A stretch of DNA of 64,000 nucleotides, from positions 9,604 through 73,603 of the forward strand of contig FLMG01003853.1 in assembly GCA_900088475.1 (NCBI GenBank), written 5' to 3'. This stretch comes from Hyphochytrium catenoides (taxonomy: Eukaryota; Sar; Hyphochytriomycetes; Hyphochytriales; Hyphochytriaceae). This document shows, in pieces, positions 1 to 15,100 of the stretch. Below the pieces are notes generated by a model that made no database searches, was not told the origin of the DNA, and worked only from the letters and a program-made list of their open reading frames with translations. The translations under genes and the position numbers were made by a program. The stretch's first letter is position 1; each line of letters opens with the position of its first letter.

Positions 1-3000
1 GCCTGCATGGGACGACGCTAGGCTAGCAGAAGCCAATGCTCCTCCTTGGATTTTTACGCCACCAGCCAGTCCGTCTCCGACGACAGTCCCGGCTTTTAAA
101 GTGATAGCACCGCCGGCAGACTGGCTCGTCTTAACGGACTCCACGATTCCTGCCGCAATAATGATACGGCCACTTTCGCTGGAAGAGCTGGAGCCGGACG
201 ATAGAATGACATCACCTGAGGCTCCTTGAATGGCATCCCCGGAACTTAGAGTTGCAGAGCCCGACGAACCCTTTGAGGATTGTCCAGTAGCAAGCAATAT
301 GGCCCCTGATGACCCCTCTGCAGCGTGCCCACTGAGAAGAGTCATAAGACCAGAGTTTTTTTGGTAGGACAGACCAGTTGATAGCAGCACCGAGCCGCTA
401 CGGTCCTGGCTGTTTCTGCTAAAAATCATGAGATTCCCGCTGCCCTCCTCCCCTTCTCCGCTAGAGATTTTGGCTGAACCTCCTCTATCACCGTGGCTTC
501 CGCCGGCAGCCAGACTGAGAGACCCACCAGCTCCCCTGGTTTTGCTGGTGGCTGTTCCAGCTTGAATAGTCACGGCTCCTCCTGCCCCGCCATTGACGGA
601 CGCATTGCCTGCGAGAATTTCCACCAGCCCACCGGCTTCTGTATGAGACAAAGAGTCCCATATCTTCATGCTAATCTTGCCTGTTGTAGCTCCACTACCA
701 ACCTCAAGAAGCAAGCTGCCACTCCCTCCTTGAACCATGCCATTGGGAGCTGAAGTTTGGATGCGAATGTCCCCGGTGACATTGCCGCCAGAACCAGAGA
801 GCAGCTGTATGTCTCCACTCAAACGCTCTCCTGGCGATGTCTGCAGCATGATACTGCCGCTATTCGCTGACTGACTAGCCCCGCTGATAAGGACAATATC
901 TCCACCTGATGACGCTTCAGAGCTTCCCGATGACAGCTTCAAGTGCCCGCCGGGACCGGAACCAACACCTTCCATTGAGCCGGCTCTTATGTCAACGGGT
1001 GCTCCTGGGCCACTATCCCCGGTTCCACTTCCCGCTACAAGACTAAGTCTGCCACCATGTGCATGTAAGGACGAACCAGTTGCAACGACTATATCGCCAC
1101 TAGGTCCATGAATGGAGTAGCCGCTCATAAAGTTAAGGTTACCACTACTGCCATCTACGGATGAAGAGGCGATTGTGACGTTTCCACTGCTACTAGTCAC
1201 AGGTCCACCCCCTGTGGTCAAAGCCTTTGTTGCACCACCGGATTTAATACGTATAGAACCGCCCACGGAGTTCACTCCTCCTGCACCGCCGGATAGCTCA
1301 ACACTACCACCTCTTGATGTTGTCTGGATTGAAGACGTCAAGGCAGAACCACCGCTTAGACTGATGCCGCCGCCATTACCCTTATCCGCTCTGGAGGTGA
1401 TCGAGCCAGCAGCCAGGCTGATTGCCCCACCCGTGGCGTTGTCACCAACGGCAGAGCCTACTTCCAGTCTGATGGAACCTGCACTCTGGTACCCGGACCC
1501 TGACGACAGTACGATCCCACCGGATGGACCTTTCCTTGCCGCTCCCGTGCCAACTATGGCAGAGCCCGAAGTGAAACCCGAAGAAGCACTTGCAAAAATA
1601 ACCGAGCCAGAAATACTGTTGGAGGAGCCAGAGAGAAGTCTCACGTTTCCAGAGGGTCCTAATTCGGAGTGGTTCTCCCCAGAGGACATAGTGAGAGAGC
1701 CAGTTGGACCATTGCTAGTTCTACTCTGGGCACTGTTGATCACCACGCGACCGGTCTCGTTGTCGCCTTGCAAGGTGCTGCCACTCACAAGTTGTAATGT
1801 ACCGCCTGTTTTCATGTTGCTATTGCCAGCTACAACTTTTATGGCCCCTCCTGCACCTGTGTCACTGGAACCTGCACTCAAGACTAGAGAGCCACCTGCA
1901 TTATTGTACGTGGATCCGCCTTCAACCCTTATCGAACCCCCAAATTGATCGGTTGTAGCGGACGTCCCGGCTCGGATGCTGATTGGGCCTGCACTACCAG
2001 ACGGTGAATCTCCTGTCGTAAACTGAAGGTGTCCTGAATGGCTTGGTAAGGAGGTGCTGCTGGAGGCAACGGCAGAGCCGATGGTGACGTTGCCGGTAGC
2101 AATCCCAGAACCTGAGGTAAGCATTAACCCTCCACTAAGCCCAGATCTTGCTGTTCCGCTGGATATTGTGACCTTCCCACTACTATTTTCACTGTTTCCG
2201 CTTAAGAGCTCGACCGTACCTCCCGGTGAAGACCCGGAGGCGCCAGAGACAAGCTGGAGGGCACCGCCCTCTCCGGCTTCAGGGCCAAACATGTCACCCG
2301 CTTTAATGGAGACTGATCCTCCCTGAGCAATTCCTTCCCCTTGTCCGGATGAAATCCAAATGTCTCCTCCAGATCCCTTCTTAGCCGACCGGCCTGTCTG
2401 AATGAAGATTTCACCAGTATCCCCAGAGGGTACAGAGGCAGTGGAAAAGGTCATCTTCCCTCCACCACCCATTTGCGACTTTGAGGTTGCGACAGTCACA
2501 TCACCAGAGCTCCCCCGCTCGCTTGAACCGGACAGAAGCACAACTGAACCCGCTTTGCCGCTGCCACGACTATTTCCGCCTTCTAGATTGACATTTCCCG
2601 CTTCTCCCATTAGAGCTCCGGGTGATAGAATTGAGCCTGCCTTGAAATAAAGAGCACCACCAGATCCGGTACTGGTCTGCACAGAACCGGCTGACACCAT
2701 AATCGCTCCACCATGTTCACCCGTGCTTGTGCCAGCTTGAAGGGATATATTCCCTGTGGAAGTGGAGCTGTCATCACCAGTGGAGAACAGGAGAGAACCA
2801 GAGTCACCTCGGACACCTTTACCGGTCCCAATGACGATAGAGCCAGACTCACCGCCAGAAGATGCGGTTAGGAGGGTGAGAGACCCTGACCTAGAACGGG
2901 GTAATCCTGTCTTTATGCTGATGTCACCGGACTCTCCCTGCGATGCCGTACCAGAAAATATACTTACGGAGCCGCTATTCTTTCCTCCTCGAGCACTTCC

Positions 3001-6000
3001 AACGACGATGGACCCGCTTTTGCCATCAGGTGCACCACCGCTCTTTACTTCGAGTGATCCACCATCTTTGAACCGAGTAGCCCCACCTTCAATGCTAACG
3101 CTTCCTCCGTTCCCGCCCTCACTGCTCTGCGAGGAGCCCGCCAGAAGACGAATGCTGCCTGCTCCGTCTCCTCCCTTGCCGGTGGTACTACCGGCTACCA
3201 GAGAAACGTCACCCGCTTCAAATCCGCCTGACGACCCCACTCTAAGAGAAATCCCACCTGTGGTGCCAGCGGTAGCGTTACCCGTCTCCATCATAACCAT
3301 CCCAGTGTTACCATTTGTAGAAGCAGCTGATTGTATGAAAATTCTACCCGTACTGAACCCGGTACCGGACTGCAGGTGCAGGTCGCCAGAAAAACCCGTA
3401 CGCGCTCTACCAGTTGAAAGTGTTACGGATCCTGTCGAAGAGACCTCAGCGTGCCCACTGGTTAAGCTAATTTGTCCACTACCAGAAGCAGAAGAAGTTC
3501 CGGACATAACTTTAACGGCCCCGCCTATGCCAGAATTGGGTCCTAACATAGATCCTGCTTCAATCTTAACGTACCCTCCCTCGGTTTGACCTAGTCCGAC
3601 TCCAGATCCTAAGAGAATGTTGCCAGCTTTAGAAGCCGCGCTGCCTGTCTGTAGAACGATGCTCCCCGTGGAGCTGGAAGCTGATGATCCCGTAGAAAGA
3701 GTAACAGTCCCACTGCCACCAGCACCGTCCTTGGTGTCTGAAGATGCTAATGTGACATGTCCCGCACTCGTGCCAGGAAGTATGGCAGCGCCCGACTTAA
3801 TCATGACAGATCCACCGGGACCGGCGGTGCTAAACCCAGCTTGGAACCTCAGGTTGCCACCTTTCACGGCGCTAGAAGCCGGAAGCAGTGCTGACCCGGC
3901 GGTGAGCTCAATATCCCCTCCGCTGCCCCCTCCTTTGCTGGAACCAGCGGACAACACGATTTTCCCGCCGGGAGACGATGTCTCTTTTCCAGCCCCCCAG
4001 CCACCCTTTAAGCTTATAGCGCCGCTGTAGGTACCTCCAGAGCCTGAGGAGATCGAAACAGATCCCGAGTATCCTTCAGAGGAGTTACCCGTTCCGATGA
4101 CAACTTGACCAGAGAGTCCTCTAGAAGCTGAACTTTGAAACATGACCGAACCCGAATGTCCTCCAGTAGCCTTCCCGCTGGCGACAATGATGGCGCCAGA
4201 GGTCGCATCTCCCAATTTGGAATCTGATACGTCGCCCGAGGAGAGAACTACAGAACCAGTTTTCCCAGCCGTACTGCTAGCGGTGGCTAGGAGCAGTTGT
4301 CCTGTGGATACCGTTTGACTACCTCCACTCAGTATTTCTATTGAACCACCAGGGCCACCTTTCGCTTCACCGGCTAAGAGACGAATATGCCCTCCCCTAG
4401 AAGACTTATTGCTATCATGGTCTACTGCAGAACCAGCCATTAGATGAATAGAACCAGCGATGGCTTCCCTACCGGACCCTCCACCTGATTTGATGGTCAC
4501 TGACCCTCCACCACCATGGCCTCCTAGTCCACCTTCCACTGATATGGACCCTGCTTGACCCGAAGCTGAATCACCAGACTTGACTAAGACTGATCCAGAC
4601 GTTCCTTCACTTGCAGGCGAGGACTGCATCGAAATGTTTCCCGTCTGGAAAGAGGCGACCCCAGTAAAAACCTCAATGTTACCGCTCTCAGTTCCAGTCG
4701 TACTTCCCGTGCCAATGCTAATATCTCCACTCTTGTGAGACGCACTAACCCCTGTCTTTAGCTCTATTTCTCCCCCAACGGATGAGGTAGAAGAACCAGA
4801 AGTGAGTTGGATTCTTCCGGCAGAAGCTTCACGGACCGATCCAGCTAAAATAACTACAGAACCTCCAAAGGCGTCATTTCCTGAGCCCGCTGAAAGGGCA
4901 ATCCTGCCGCTGACACGGCTGTTGCCGGTAGCGATATTAACGCTGCCGCTACGCCCTGAGCTGGCACTACCACTGGAAAGCACAACGTTACCGCTGCTTC
5001 CTTTGTCCAGCGCACTTGATGACCCAAGAGCAAGACTACCTGTATGGCCTTCTCTTACGGAGCCAGAACGGATGAGTATGGCACCTGAGGTGCCAGAAAT
5101 TGCATCACCCGACATAATAGACACCCTGCCTCCATGGGAGAGCGGACCAGTTGCGGGGGGACGTGCAAGTACCGAACCGGCCCTCAGTGTCACAGCGCCG
5201 CCATTACCCGCGGCGCCAATAGAACCAGCCGAGAGCATGACGGCACCTCCAGAAAGACCGCCCATGGCTTGTGTGACAGGAAATATCCCTCCGACGCCTA
5301 TCTTCACAGACCCAGCTTCCCCAGAGGAGGAGGAGCCGGAGGAGAGTGACAGCGATCCAGCAGATCCGTCTGCCGCAGATCCTGTTTTAAGGAACACAGA
5401 CCCAGATGACTTGCTGCCATCCTGGCTCTCCACAGTAATCCTGCCGCTACTTCCAGAGAGAGATCTGCCGGTAGAGACCAAGAGGCTTCCCGACGTTGAA
5501 GAAGCTGCGCCTGTTTCGACCTGCACCATACCAGACCGGTATATTGACTGTTTAGGATGATCCGCGGTCTTGAGAACCATATCTCCACTCTTCCGCCCTC
5601 CGTAGCCAGTCCCCAACATGATTGACCCTCCTAAGTCTTGTTGGCTAGAACCCGCATTAAGACGAATACTTCCGCCTGATCTGCTTGTAGAGGCACCTCC
5701 AACCACGGCAAGGTTTCCACCAGGACTATCCTGAGCTGATCCAGCCAGAACCTCAATCGCCCCACCTTTCCCTCCTTGGCTAATAGCTCTCCCAGCAGCT
5801 ATAGTTACAGACCCGGCAAGGCCCGCTTGTGTGGACCCTGAGCTAAGGTGGACTGAACCTGAGGCAGCCAGATCAGCTACATCTGATGTCCGCAAGAATA
5901 GATCTCCTGATCCACCGCCCAAGGTAGAAGATGATTCAATATTGATGTCTCCACTTCTCTTCTGTCTGGATGCTCCAGACCGGATTGCAACATGACCACC

Positions 6001-9000
6001 ACGTGCGGTTGTCGAGTACCCACTGGCGAGGAAAAGATTACCGCCTAAGCCTTCAGTGGTGGCGCCAGCAGAGATTGACACCTCTGCACCGTCTCTCTGA
6101 CTTTGGCTTAGAATGGAGCCAGCTACCACTGAGATCCGTCCTGGCGAGGAGCCGTCCGCGGTTGCAATGCTGATGATCCCTCCTCTCACGGACGAAGGCC
6201 CAGTGCTTATTTGGATTGCGCCAGAGCTCCCAGTAGAACTTGCACCAGTAAATAGCGAGAGCTGGCCACTATTGCCTAAGGCTCCTGCTGCCGCTGTATT
6301 GACCACGATAGAGCCACTATGCCGATCTGCGGCCGCGCCCGAGCTAATTTCTACTTCACCTCCATCTCGAACGCCCCTACCAGCCTGGATGACAAGCCTT
6401 GATTGCCCAGTGGGCGCATTAATGTCTGGCGTCTCTCGTGCATCACCAGTCCGAATGTATACATTACCGGGTAGGGTGGCCGCTCCAGATGACAGAGTAA
6501 CGTCTCCTCCTACACCCATAGCTGCTTCGCCAGCGGCAATTACTATGCTGCCGGATGATTGGTTGGGAAGGGAAGAGGCCCCAGAAAGAACGCGGATGGA
6601 GCCAGATTCCCCTCTCTTGACTGAAGAAGTATGTATATGAATTCCCCCACTCTTGCCGCTTTCCGCTAGGTTGCTCTTTAGAAAAATGTCCCCGCTTTCT
6701 GCACCTTCTCCACTAGAAAGCAGCAGTTTACCTCCCTTACCACTCCTCCTGTTAGTATGGCCTCCTGCAACTATTTGAGCATCTCCTCCTAGCCCTACAT
6801 CACCGGATGACGCTCCTGCTTTCAAAGTAAGTTTGCCCCCGGCAGCTGCTATTGCCTCAGATCTCGATGATCCAGCAGAAACCGTCACACTCCCTCCTTC
6901 CTCATTGACCCCGGATCCTGCAAGCAAGGAGATCGTTCCCCCTCTCTGGTCTCTTAGGCTTGTGCCAGCCTTAAGGTCAATGCTACCCGGCAGGCCCAAA
7001 GCCGTATCTCCAGTATGGAGTTGTATGGAGCCACTCACCCGGTTATCGGCGGCATTGGCAGTTGAAAGAAGAAGCTGGGCACCAGGTCGCTCCTGTGAGC
7101 CACCGGATTGAATCCGAACCTGGCCAGACACTTTGTCTCCACCCGAACCACTGCGAAGCTCTAAATCTCCCGCTCTTGCAGCTCCTTCGGTAGAGTTACC
7201 GGCATGAAGGAAAAGGGAGCCTCCCCAGGCGTTGTCACCCGTGCCATTGCCTGCTACAAGAAGAATCGAACCAGCAGCATGGGTAGAGGTTGATCCTGTA
7301 TGTAGCTTGAGAAATCCTGACATGCTCTCTTTCCCCTCTCCGGTAGTAAGCTCAAGGCTGCCAGACTTTCCATTTGCTAAGCCTGTTCCCACCCTAACAG
7401 ATCCAGAATCCGCCCGTGCAGAAGAATGAGTATGCACCGAAACATCTCCTGTTGTACCTTCAGGGCTACGAGCAGAGCCTGATGATACTATCACACTACC
7501 CCCCAATGCATTGCCCTTGCCGGCGGCCATGACAAGGGAACCACCTTCCTGTCCTTGGGCCGTTGTTGTTGTTCCCAAAAGGCTTCCAGCTTGAATGACC
7601 ATGTCCCCTGCCTTGCCACCCTGCATGCTGTCTCCTGACCTGAGGTACATTCTTGACCCATCGGTCGACATACTGGTTCCAGATGAAAGGACCACTTCTC
7701 CTGAGCTGACTTCTGAGCGACCAGTGGTTAGGGCGATGCCGCCAGATACTCCACCCTGTCTATTGGTAGTGTTAATTAAGACCTGACCGGTCGATCCAGA
7801 TGTGAAGTTGCTCGCGGTGGTTACTATAAGATCCCCGGTAGCCTTGGGCCCGGTTCCTGCTGCTAAAGTAACCGATCCTCCCCTGCCAGATTCAGCGCTA
7901 CCACCAGTAATTGATATCAAGCCACCGGACCCCTCGTCTACAGAGATCAGACTACCTGCTGTAAGGTTGATGTCTGCACCGGTTGCCAGGGCTTCTTTGG
8001 TAGTACGAATGTGGCTAACCCCTGCTTGGACCGAGATGCTTCCTGCCCTTGAATAATGAGAGCTGCCTGTCATCAGAGACAAGCTACCGGACGTTTCGGA
8101 TGAGGCATCCCCGCTCGTAATAAGAACATTGCCACTTGGTGAACTGCCACCAGTAGAAGAGGACACAGTCAGCATTCCAGCACTACGATCAAGGATATTC
8201 CCCTGACCAGAAGCGATGATAACTTTGCCGCCCTTTGCACCTAGTCCTGCCTTGAGAGCTATAGACCCGGAGGCACCACCAGCACTATTTCCAGTCCTGA
8301 TCTCTACTTGCCCTGTGCTCCATGAAGAAGCTCCTTCGGCATTAGAGGTCCTTAGGATGATACTAGAACCCACGGGAGCTGCACCACTTTGCAACATGAT
8401 CGCTCCTCCTTCCTGCAAGGTAGCATTTCCGGTTGATAACTCTAGTGAACCGCTCCGGCCTGACGCTCCATACCCTGTTTGAAGTTGTATACCTCCACTT
8501 TCAGTACTAGAGTCAGGGGATGATATGCGTAAGAGTCCAGAATAAGGTCCGCTTCCAGACATGAGGCTGACGGCTCCTCCAAACGTTCCTTCACCTGCCG
8601 CCATTTGGAGATTTCCACCAGATAGTTCTTCGTTTTGACTTCGGCCTTCCAGCGAGTATGCTCTACCTGCCATAATAGATATCGAGCCACCTTTTCCTGG
8701 ACCAGTTTCTAAGATACTGATTATGCCGCCGGCAGTCTCCTCACTAGTATCAATGCTGCTGCTACCGCCTTTAATGACAAGAGCACCAGCCAGACTCCGA
8801 GCAGAGTCACCTGTCGCTATCGTAACAGATCCAGAAGCGTCAGACACCGAATTTCCACTCCGCAGTGTCATGGAACCCGAAGGGCTTTCTAGTTGTCCGA
8901 GTTCTGACGTGGCCGTTTCGAGGAGAATACCACCACTTTGCCCTTGGTGCCCCTTTCCCGATCGAAGTAACACCTCTCCTCCTCGTTTTCCACCACCAGC

Positions 9001-12000
9001 TTGTACTAGAACTCCACCTCCGGCTGCAGTTCCAGCTGTGGTGCCCGCCTCCAGAAGTATATTGGATGCTACGCCTACTTCAGCAATGCTGCCTTGAAGC
9101 ATTATATCTCCTGACTTAAGATTCCCCGAGCCAGGTTGGAGCTTAATATTGCCTGATGCTCCGTTGACTGACAGCCCTGACGCTATGAGTAGGTCCCCAG
9201 TTCCGGAAGCCCCGGCAACCCCGTCACGGCTTCGCAGTTCAAGGACACCTGTCACACCTTGAGCACTCCCTCCCGTAATAATTTGTACCGCACCTCCACT
9301 CATTCGTCCTCCGGAAGCTCCAGCCCTCAGACTGATCCCAGCTGCGGCTGAAGTTTTGGAAATAGACTGACCGGCTGCAATGGTGATAGCTCCTGCCTGC
9401 CTCAAGCTTGGACCCGTAGACATTGAGAGGCTCCCAGATTCACCTTGGGGAACATATCCCGTTGCAATTTTAATGGCCCCACTCTTCACCGTTGAAGTTG
9501 CGGAGGTGACAGCTTCCACTATAAGGCCCGTTTGGAGAGTTAGATCTCCTGTTCTTAGCTCATCGGCCCCTCCTGTTGCGGTAGAAACAAGGATGGATCC
9601 GGTTGCTGTCTCGCCCGCTCCTGAAGCCAGTCGCAAATCTCCACCCTGCATTTTTTTACTTTGACCGCCCGTAATAAAGACGGTAGACCCGATGTCACCG
9701 AAAGAAGTCCCCGCCTCAACATAAACTGAGCCTGCAGAGGCGGCCGATCCTGACCTTAGCGTGAGTTGGCCAGAACTAGAAGTCACTGATGACCCTGTGG
9801 TAAGCTGAATACCACCACCAGAGGACGTTGTAGAGGCTCCACTAAAGAGGATTAAGTCTCCACCCTCAGTTTCCTCAGATGAACCTGCGGCCAGATTGAG
9901 GCTACCGGCGGTGCCGGTTTCTGTTCCTCCAGCTTGAAGTTCGACTGAACCTGCAATTGCTGACTGCGAATAACCAGCCTCAAACTTTACTTCTCCGCTT
10001 TGTCCACTCTTAGACTTTCCAGTGGATATGTGGACCCTGCCGGTGTCGGCAAGGGAAGACGCAGCTTGACCACTACTAATGAAAATGCCCCCACCCTCCC
10101 TTCCTCTGGAGCTGCTAGTGCTCGAGGCGGCTGTGGATAAGTGCAAGCTTCCACTGCCTTGAACACCGCCTTGACCACTCGCTACTGTGACGTTACCACC
10201 AGTGGATGACTCAGAGGACCCTGCAGTGATCTCCACGCTTCCCGCGTTTCCAGAACTGGTGGATCCCGAGGCGACTCTGACAGAGCCGGAGTCAGATTGT
10301 CCTTTGCCACTTGTCAGCTCTATATTTCCTGATTTACTGGCTTGGCCCGTGGAAATCCTAACCCGACCTGAGTCTACTTTGGACGATGAAGAGCCAAGCA
10401 ATACTTGGCCGGTGACATTCCTTGCACTGGCACCTGAAAGTATTGAAATATCTCCTCCTGCAACCTCTGAGTGATTTCCAGCGGAAAGAAAGATGCCTCC
10501 AGAGACGGTTCTAGCAGACCTGGCTTCACCAACCTGAATAGTAATATCGCCCCCCTTGTCTCCGGCGCTGTCACCGCTGGACAGTTTGATAGAGCCTGCA
10601 GATTGGCTCGAAGCGCTTGACCCAGTTGTAATGTGAACTGAACCTGAGCCTCCTCTTGACGAAGGAGAAGTCAATAGTTGAATACTTCCCGTTTTCTGAT
10701 TAAGGGACTTTCCACCACGAAGAATTACTTCGCCTCCGATTCCCTTAATCGAATCGCCTCCATGCATCATTAGATTGCCCCCGGCGGCTGTAGCCTCATT
10801 GGCATTAGCTCCTCCGCTTACTGTAAGTCGCCCGCCAGCTTCAGCTGAACCAGCCCCGCCTATCACCTCAACATCCCCACCTGTCAGACCTGCACCGCCT
10901 TGAATCGCCACTGAGCCACCCTTATTGCGAAGAGAAGAACCACCATATAGTCGCACTCCACCGCTAGCAAGGGTTTCACTATACCCTGCGCTCAGGTGGA
11001 TTGTTCCTGATGCAATAGTGGCAGACCCTGTTGCGAAAGTGACATTCCCAGAGCTCCCTCCCGTACTTGGGCTTGTACCAAGCAGGACGGAACCTGTGCT
11101 TCCGGTATCTTGAGAGGCAGCAGTCAACAATGTCAGTGAACCAGAACGACTACCACTCCCTGTGTAGAGGGCGACATCACCACCAACGCTGGCTCCTTGT
11201 CCACCCGAGAGAAGAACCATACCGCCATCTCCCTTTCTACTTAGCCCTGCAGAAAGGATTACTCCTCCTCCGCTGCTCGTTACCGATAACGATTCAGACT
11301 CCCCACCTGATATGACCGTCATGGCAGCACCGCCATCTACCGTGCTGGCTCCTGCAGATAGTCTTACCTCACCACCTTTGCCTTTGCTCGACGATCCGCT
11401 CGTTAGCTTTAATGAACCTCCGGTGGCAGACACTGAATTTCCAGCTCTAATACTGACGTTTGAACCTGCAGCAAAGCTATCACCAGACTCAACAAGAATG
11501 AAGCCCGATTGAGCCTTATCGCTGCTGCTGGTGCTTAGGGTGATACTGCCCGTCAGCCCCACAGAACTTTTCCCTGTGTTCATTGTCAAGCTACCGCTCG
11601 AAGCAGTCTGAGAACTGCCAGAAAAGAGCAGTAGATCACCAGAGTTATCTATTGCGCCTCCCGTAGACAGCTGTAAAAAGCCAGACGAGCCCTTTACAGC
11701 AGTACCAGTACCGATTTTGACATCCCCAGACAACCCAGATCGTACATCTCCAGAATGCAGACCTACACCTCCACTCTCCATTGCCGAGCCTCCCCCTGTC
11801 ATTAGCAGCATCTTTCCAGTCTGTTTGGACTCAGATCTGGCAGTCTGAATGACGACTGAGCCTCCAGGTCCGTCAAGACTAGCGCCGCCGCTAACAAATA
11901 TCATGCCACCGGCCTTCTCTCGCTGGAATGCATCAGCACCCATGATCTCTATAGGAGCAGGACCTCCCAATCCGCTGGTTCCAGGCTGAAGAGAGATTTT

Positions 12001-12120
12001 ACCGGCTTTGTTCGAGGATGAGCCTGAAGCCAAAATGATGCTGCCGCTGCTAGTTAAAGCTGTCCCCGAAACCAGTTTAATCCGTCCGCTTTTGTCGCCA
12101 TCTTTGGACGATACAAGAAT
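1..12120 (-). repeat. Coding array of ~15-residue Gly/Ser repeats, C-terminal block
   Basis: This is the same repeat class as the block before the S74 domain, continuing in the same frame for about 12 kb to the window edge. Units look like SGSVLLSTGxSxxxx. Occasional longer spacers (17-25 residues, often with a run such as GGxGGS) break the 15-residue rhythm and may be loops. No stop codon is met, so the true C-terminus lies to the left of the window. Confidence 0.8.
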
Positions 12121-15100
12121 GTCCCCTGTGAGAGTGTTAGAACCTTTTCCCACCGAAAACCTTGCGAAGTGTGCCTGGAAGGAGGCGAGTATATCCACCA
12201 CCAGGGCTTGGCTGTCAAGCTCATGCAGATCCTTGATAGGGCTGGTGCTGCCGGGCATGGCAAAGATACTCTTCTTTACGTACTCTGGAAAGGTTTTCGC
12301 GACTTCTTGGCCGACAAGACCACGTCTAGGTGCTGTCCCTTCACCCAACATAGTCTCCCATTCCTCAGTATATGCTAAGTCATGCACCTCTAGGGTCTGT
12401 AACCTTTGAAGGAGATTTTCCTTATCTACGCTTTCAATCGTAGTAAGCATTCTTTCGTCTGATGGAAGACCAATACGCGGCACAAGCAGCGGCACGCTGC
12501 TGATCAATTTTTCTTCGTTCATCTCCAAAGCAGATTTACGGTCGAGACTGCCCGATACCGACCAGCTGATTCCTGCTTTTGAAGATAGCTGGATGTTCCC
12601 CTCGGATGTCATAATTGCCTGCGCTGTGGGGCTTCCCGCCGCGTTAAGGATAACAGATCCGTCTGCTCTGGTTACTAAAAGGGGCTTGACATCAGTGGCG
12701 AACGACGGCAAGATGCTGAACTCTCCTCCTTTGCCTGAAGCGCTGGTCGAGCCTAGTGCAACGCGGACCGACCCTGCCTCTTGATCACTGCCACCTGCGC
12801 TCACCGTGAGGTTGCCTCCCACTGTACTCCCCGATCCAGCTGTGAGTGAGACTGAGCCTCCAACGCCACCTACTGAAGTCCCTGCAGCGAGGATAAGATC
12901 TCCGCCAGGTTCACCGGGTGCGTGGGAAATACCCGCGGAAAGCTTCGCAGAGCCACCTTTCCCTGCCCCATCACCAACGGAAAGGGTCAAGTTCCCACTT
13001 TGACTCTTACCTCTCTCGTTCGTGGACCAAACCGGACCGCTGCTGATAAAGATGCTTCCGGAGGTCTGTTCCTCGGCGACGGATCCCGAACGGAGAGCAA
13101 TAGCACCACTACCCTCCTTGTTCTTACCAGCTGCCTGAGTTTGTAACTCAAGGGCTCCATCTGATGCAGATACCATATCAGACCGGTGTCCAGCAGTCAC
13201 AAGGATGCGTCCCTCAGGGCTCACAAGAGAAATATCTCCACTTTGGTCTGAGGCTGATCCTGTGATTAGTCGGATGGACCCTGATGTGCTGCCGGAAGCA
13301 TCACCTGTCTCTATCAGTACGCCTCCAGATACCGAATCCTCAACAAGAGCATGTGAGGTAGACAGTTGAATCATGCCACTCACTTTCTCACCCTGTCCTG
13401 ATGTAAGCGCCACTGAGCCGGCCTGAGAGATCTTGCTTTTACTCATAGAGGAACCTCCGGTGATGCTGACATTGGCACCACTGCCTGTTGCGAGAGAGCT
13501 ACCTCCTACAATCTTTATAGCGCCAGCTGGACTAGATGTAGAAGTGGAGTTGCCGCTAGCGATAAGGACACGACCAGAAGCACCGCTTGAGCTTCCTGAC
13601 ACAATTGATATGCCTCCGGAAGCCCCAACCCCTGGCACAATGCTTGAGGCAGAGGACAAGAGAATAGCACCACTATAAGCTCCCGAACCACTGGTCACCC
13701 TAACGGCTCCACCTCGTCCTAGAGGAGTTATGGAGTCTCCTGCGTTCAAATCCAGACCTGCCCCGCTTGCATCCTGCTCTACTGCGGATGAAGATCCTGC
13801 TGATAAAATAACGCGACCGGCGGTTCCAGCGGTGGACGACCCCGATCCAATGATGATATCCCCAGTACCTCCAGTCTTACTTGACCCAGAGCTCATCGTC
13901 ATTCGTCCACTGCGAGAGCCTGATGCCAGCACTGAAGCGGAAGTCAGATATACGTCCCCTGACTGCAAGTTGCCCATGCCGGAGGAAAACGAAAGTTGAC
14001 CTCCTCTCGCAGTATTAGATTCCCCGGCATAGATTTCAACATTTGCACCGTCACCATTTCCAAAAGAAGAACCGCCTTTAATAGAAATGTTGCCAGATGA
14101 TTGTCTGCTTGAACCTGAGGTCAGCTCAATGGCTCCCGAGACGCCAGTTGAGGAGTCACCAGTGTGTAGAGAGATTGTACCTGAGCCAGAGCTTGCTATA
14201 GAAGGAGTACGGATAATGACGTTCCCGCTCCGTTGCTGCCCTGACGCACCAGACTCAAATAACAATACTCCCCCTCTCCCACTTGAAGAAAACCCAGCTG
14301 ATAAGTTGATCGCACCAGCGCTAAAAGCCCCGGCGGAACTGCCTCCCATAATGTTTATAGCTCCTGCTCCTCCAAGATCGGAGCGTCCTGATCTTAACGT
14401 TAGTGGACCAGTTGATCCAGCCACGGATGAGCCCGTCTCCAATCGTAACTGACCGCTCACGCCTTTCTTGACATCCGAGGTAGCCAATATGGCAGCGCCG
14501 CTCGAGGCCTCAACCGCTGCTCCAGAAACCATTGTCAGGTTTCCACCATCAGCAGCAGTTGAGCCACCTGCCATAATGTTCACAGAACCACCGTGCGAAT
14601 TTTCAGCCTTTCCTTGGCTTGACCCTGCTGTGAGTTTAATTGCCCCACCGACGCCCGAGTGACCCCTATAATCTCCTGCAGCGAGAAAGACGGCCCCTCC
14701 GTAGCTATTGTCAAAGGTGGTGCTGCCAGCTGTCAAACTGATGGTAGACCCATTGAAATTTCTCCTCATTAGTCCGGCGCTGTCAGCGTCAGTTCCGCTA
14801 GAGGCACCACCTGTTAGTACTATATCGCCCGATCTTCCCGCAGAGTTTTCACCGGAGCTTATTTGCACCATCCCGGTACTCGAACTTGGATTTCTAGCAG
14901 CTCCGCTGGACAAAACAACACGTCCACTGAAGCCGAGGTCCGACTTAGCCGTTGTAAGGCGCAGAGCTCCACTGCCGCTGTTTGGTCCCCCTGCTCCAGT
15001 CTTGATAGTAATGTCAGCCCCACTAAAGCCATTAGTAGTCGTGGATCCTCCGGCTAAAGTGATCTTCCCTGGCCTTTGGCCCGAATTGCCAGTCCCTATA

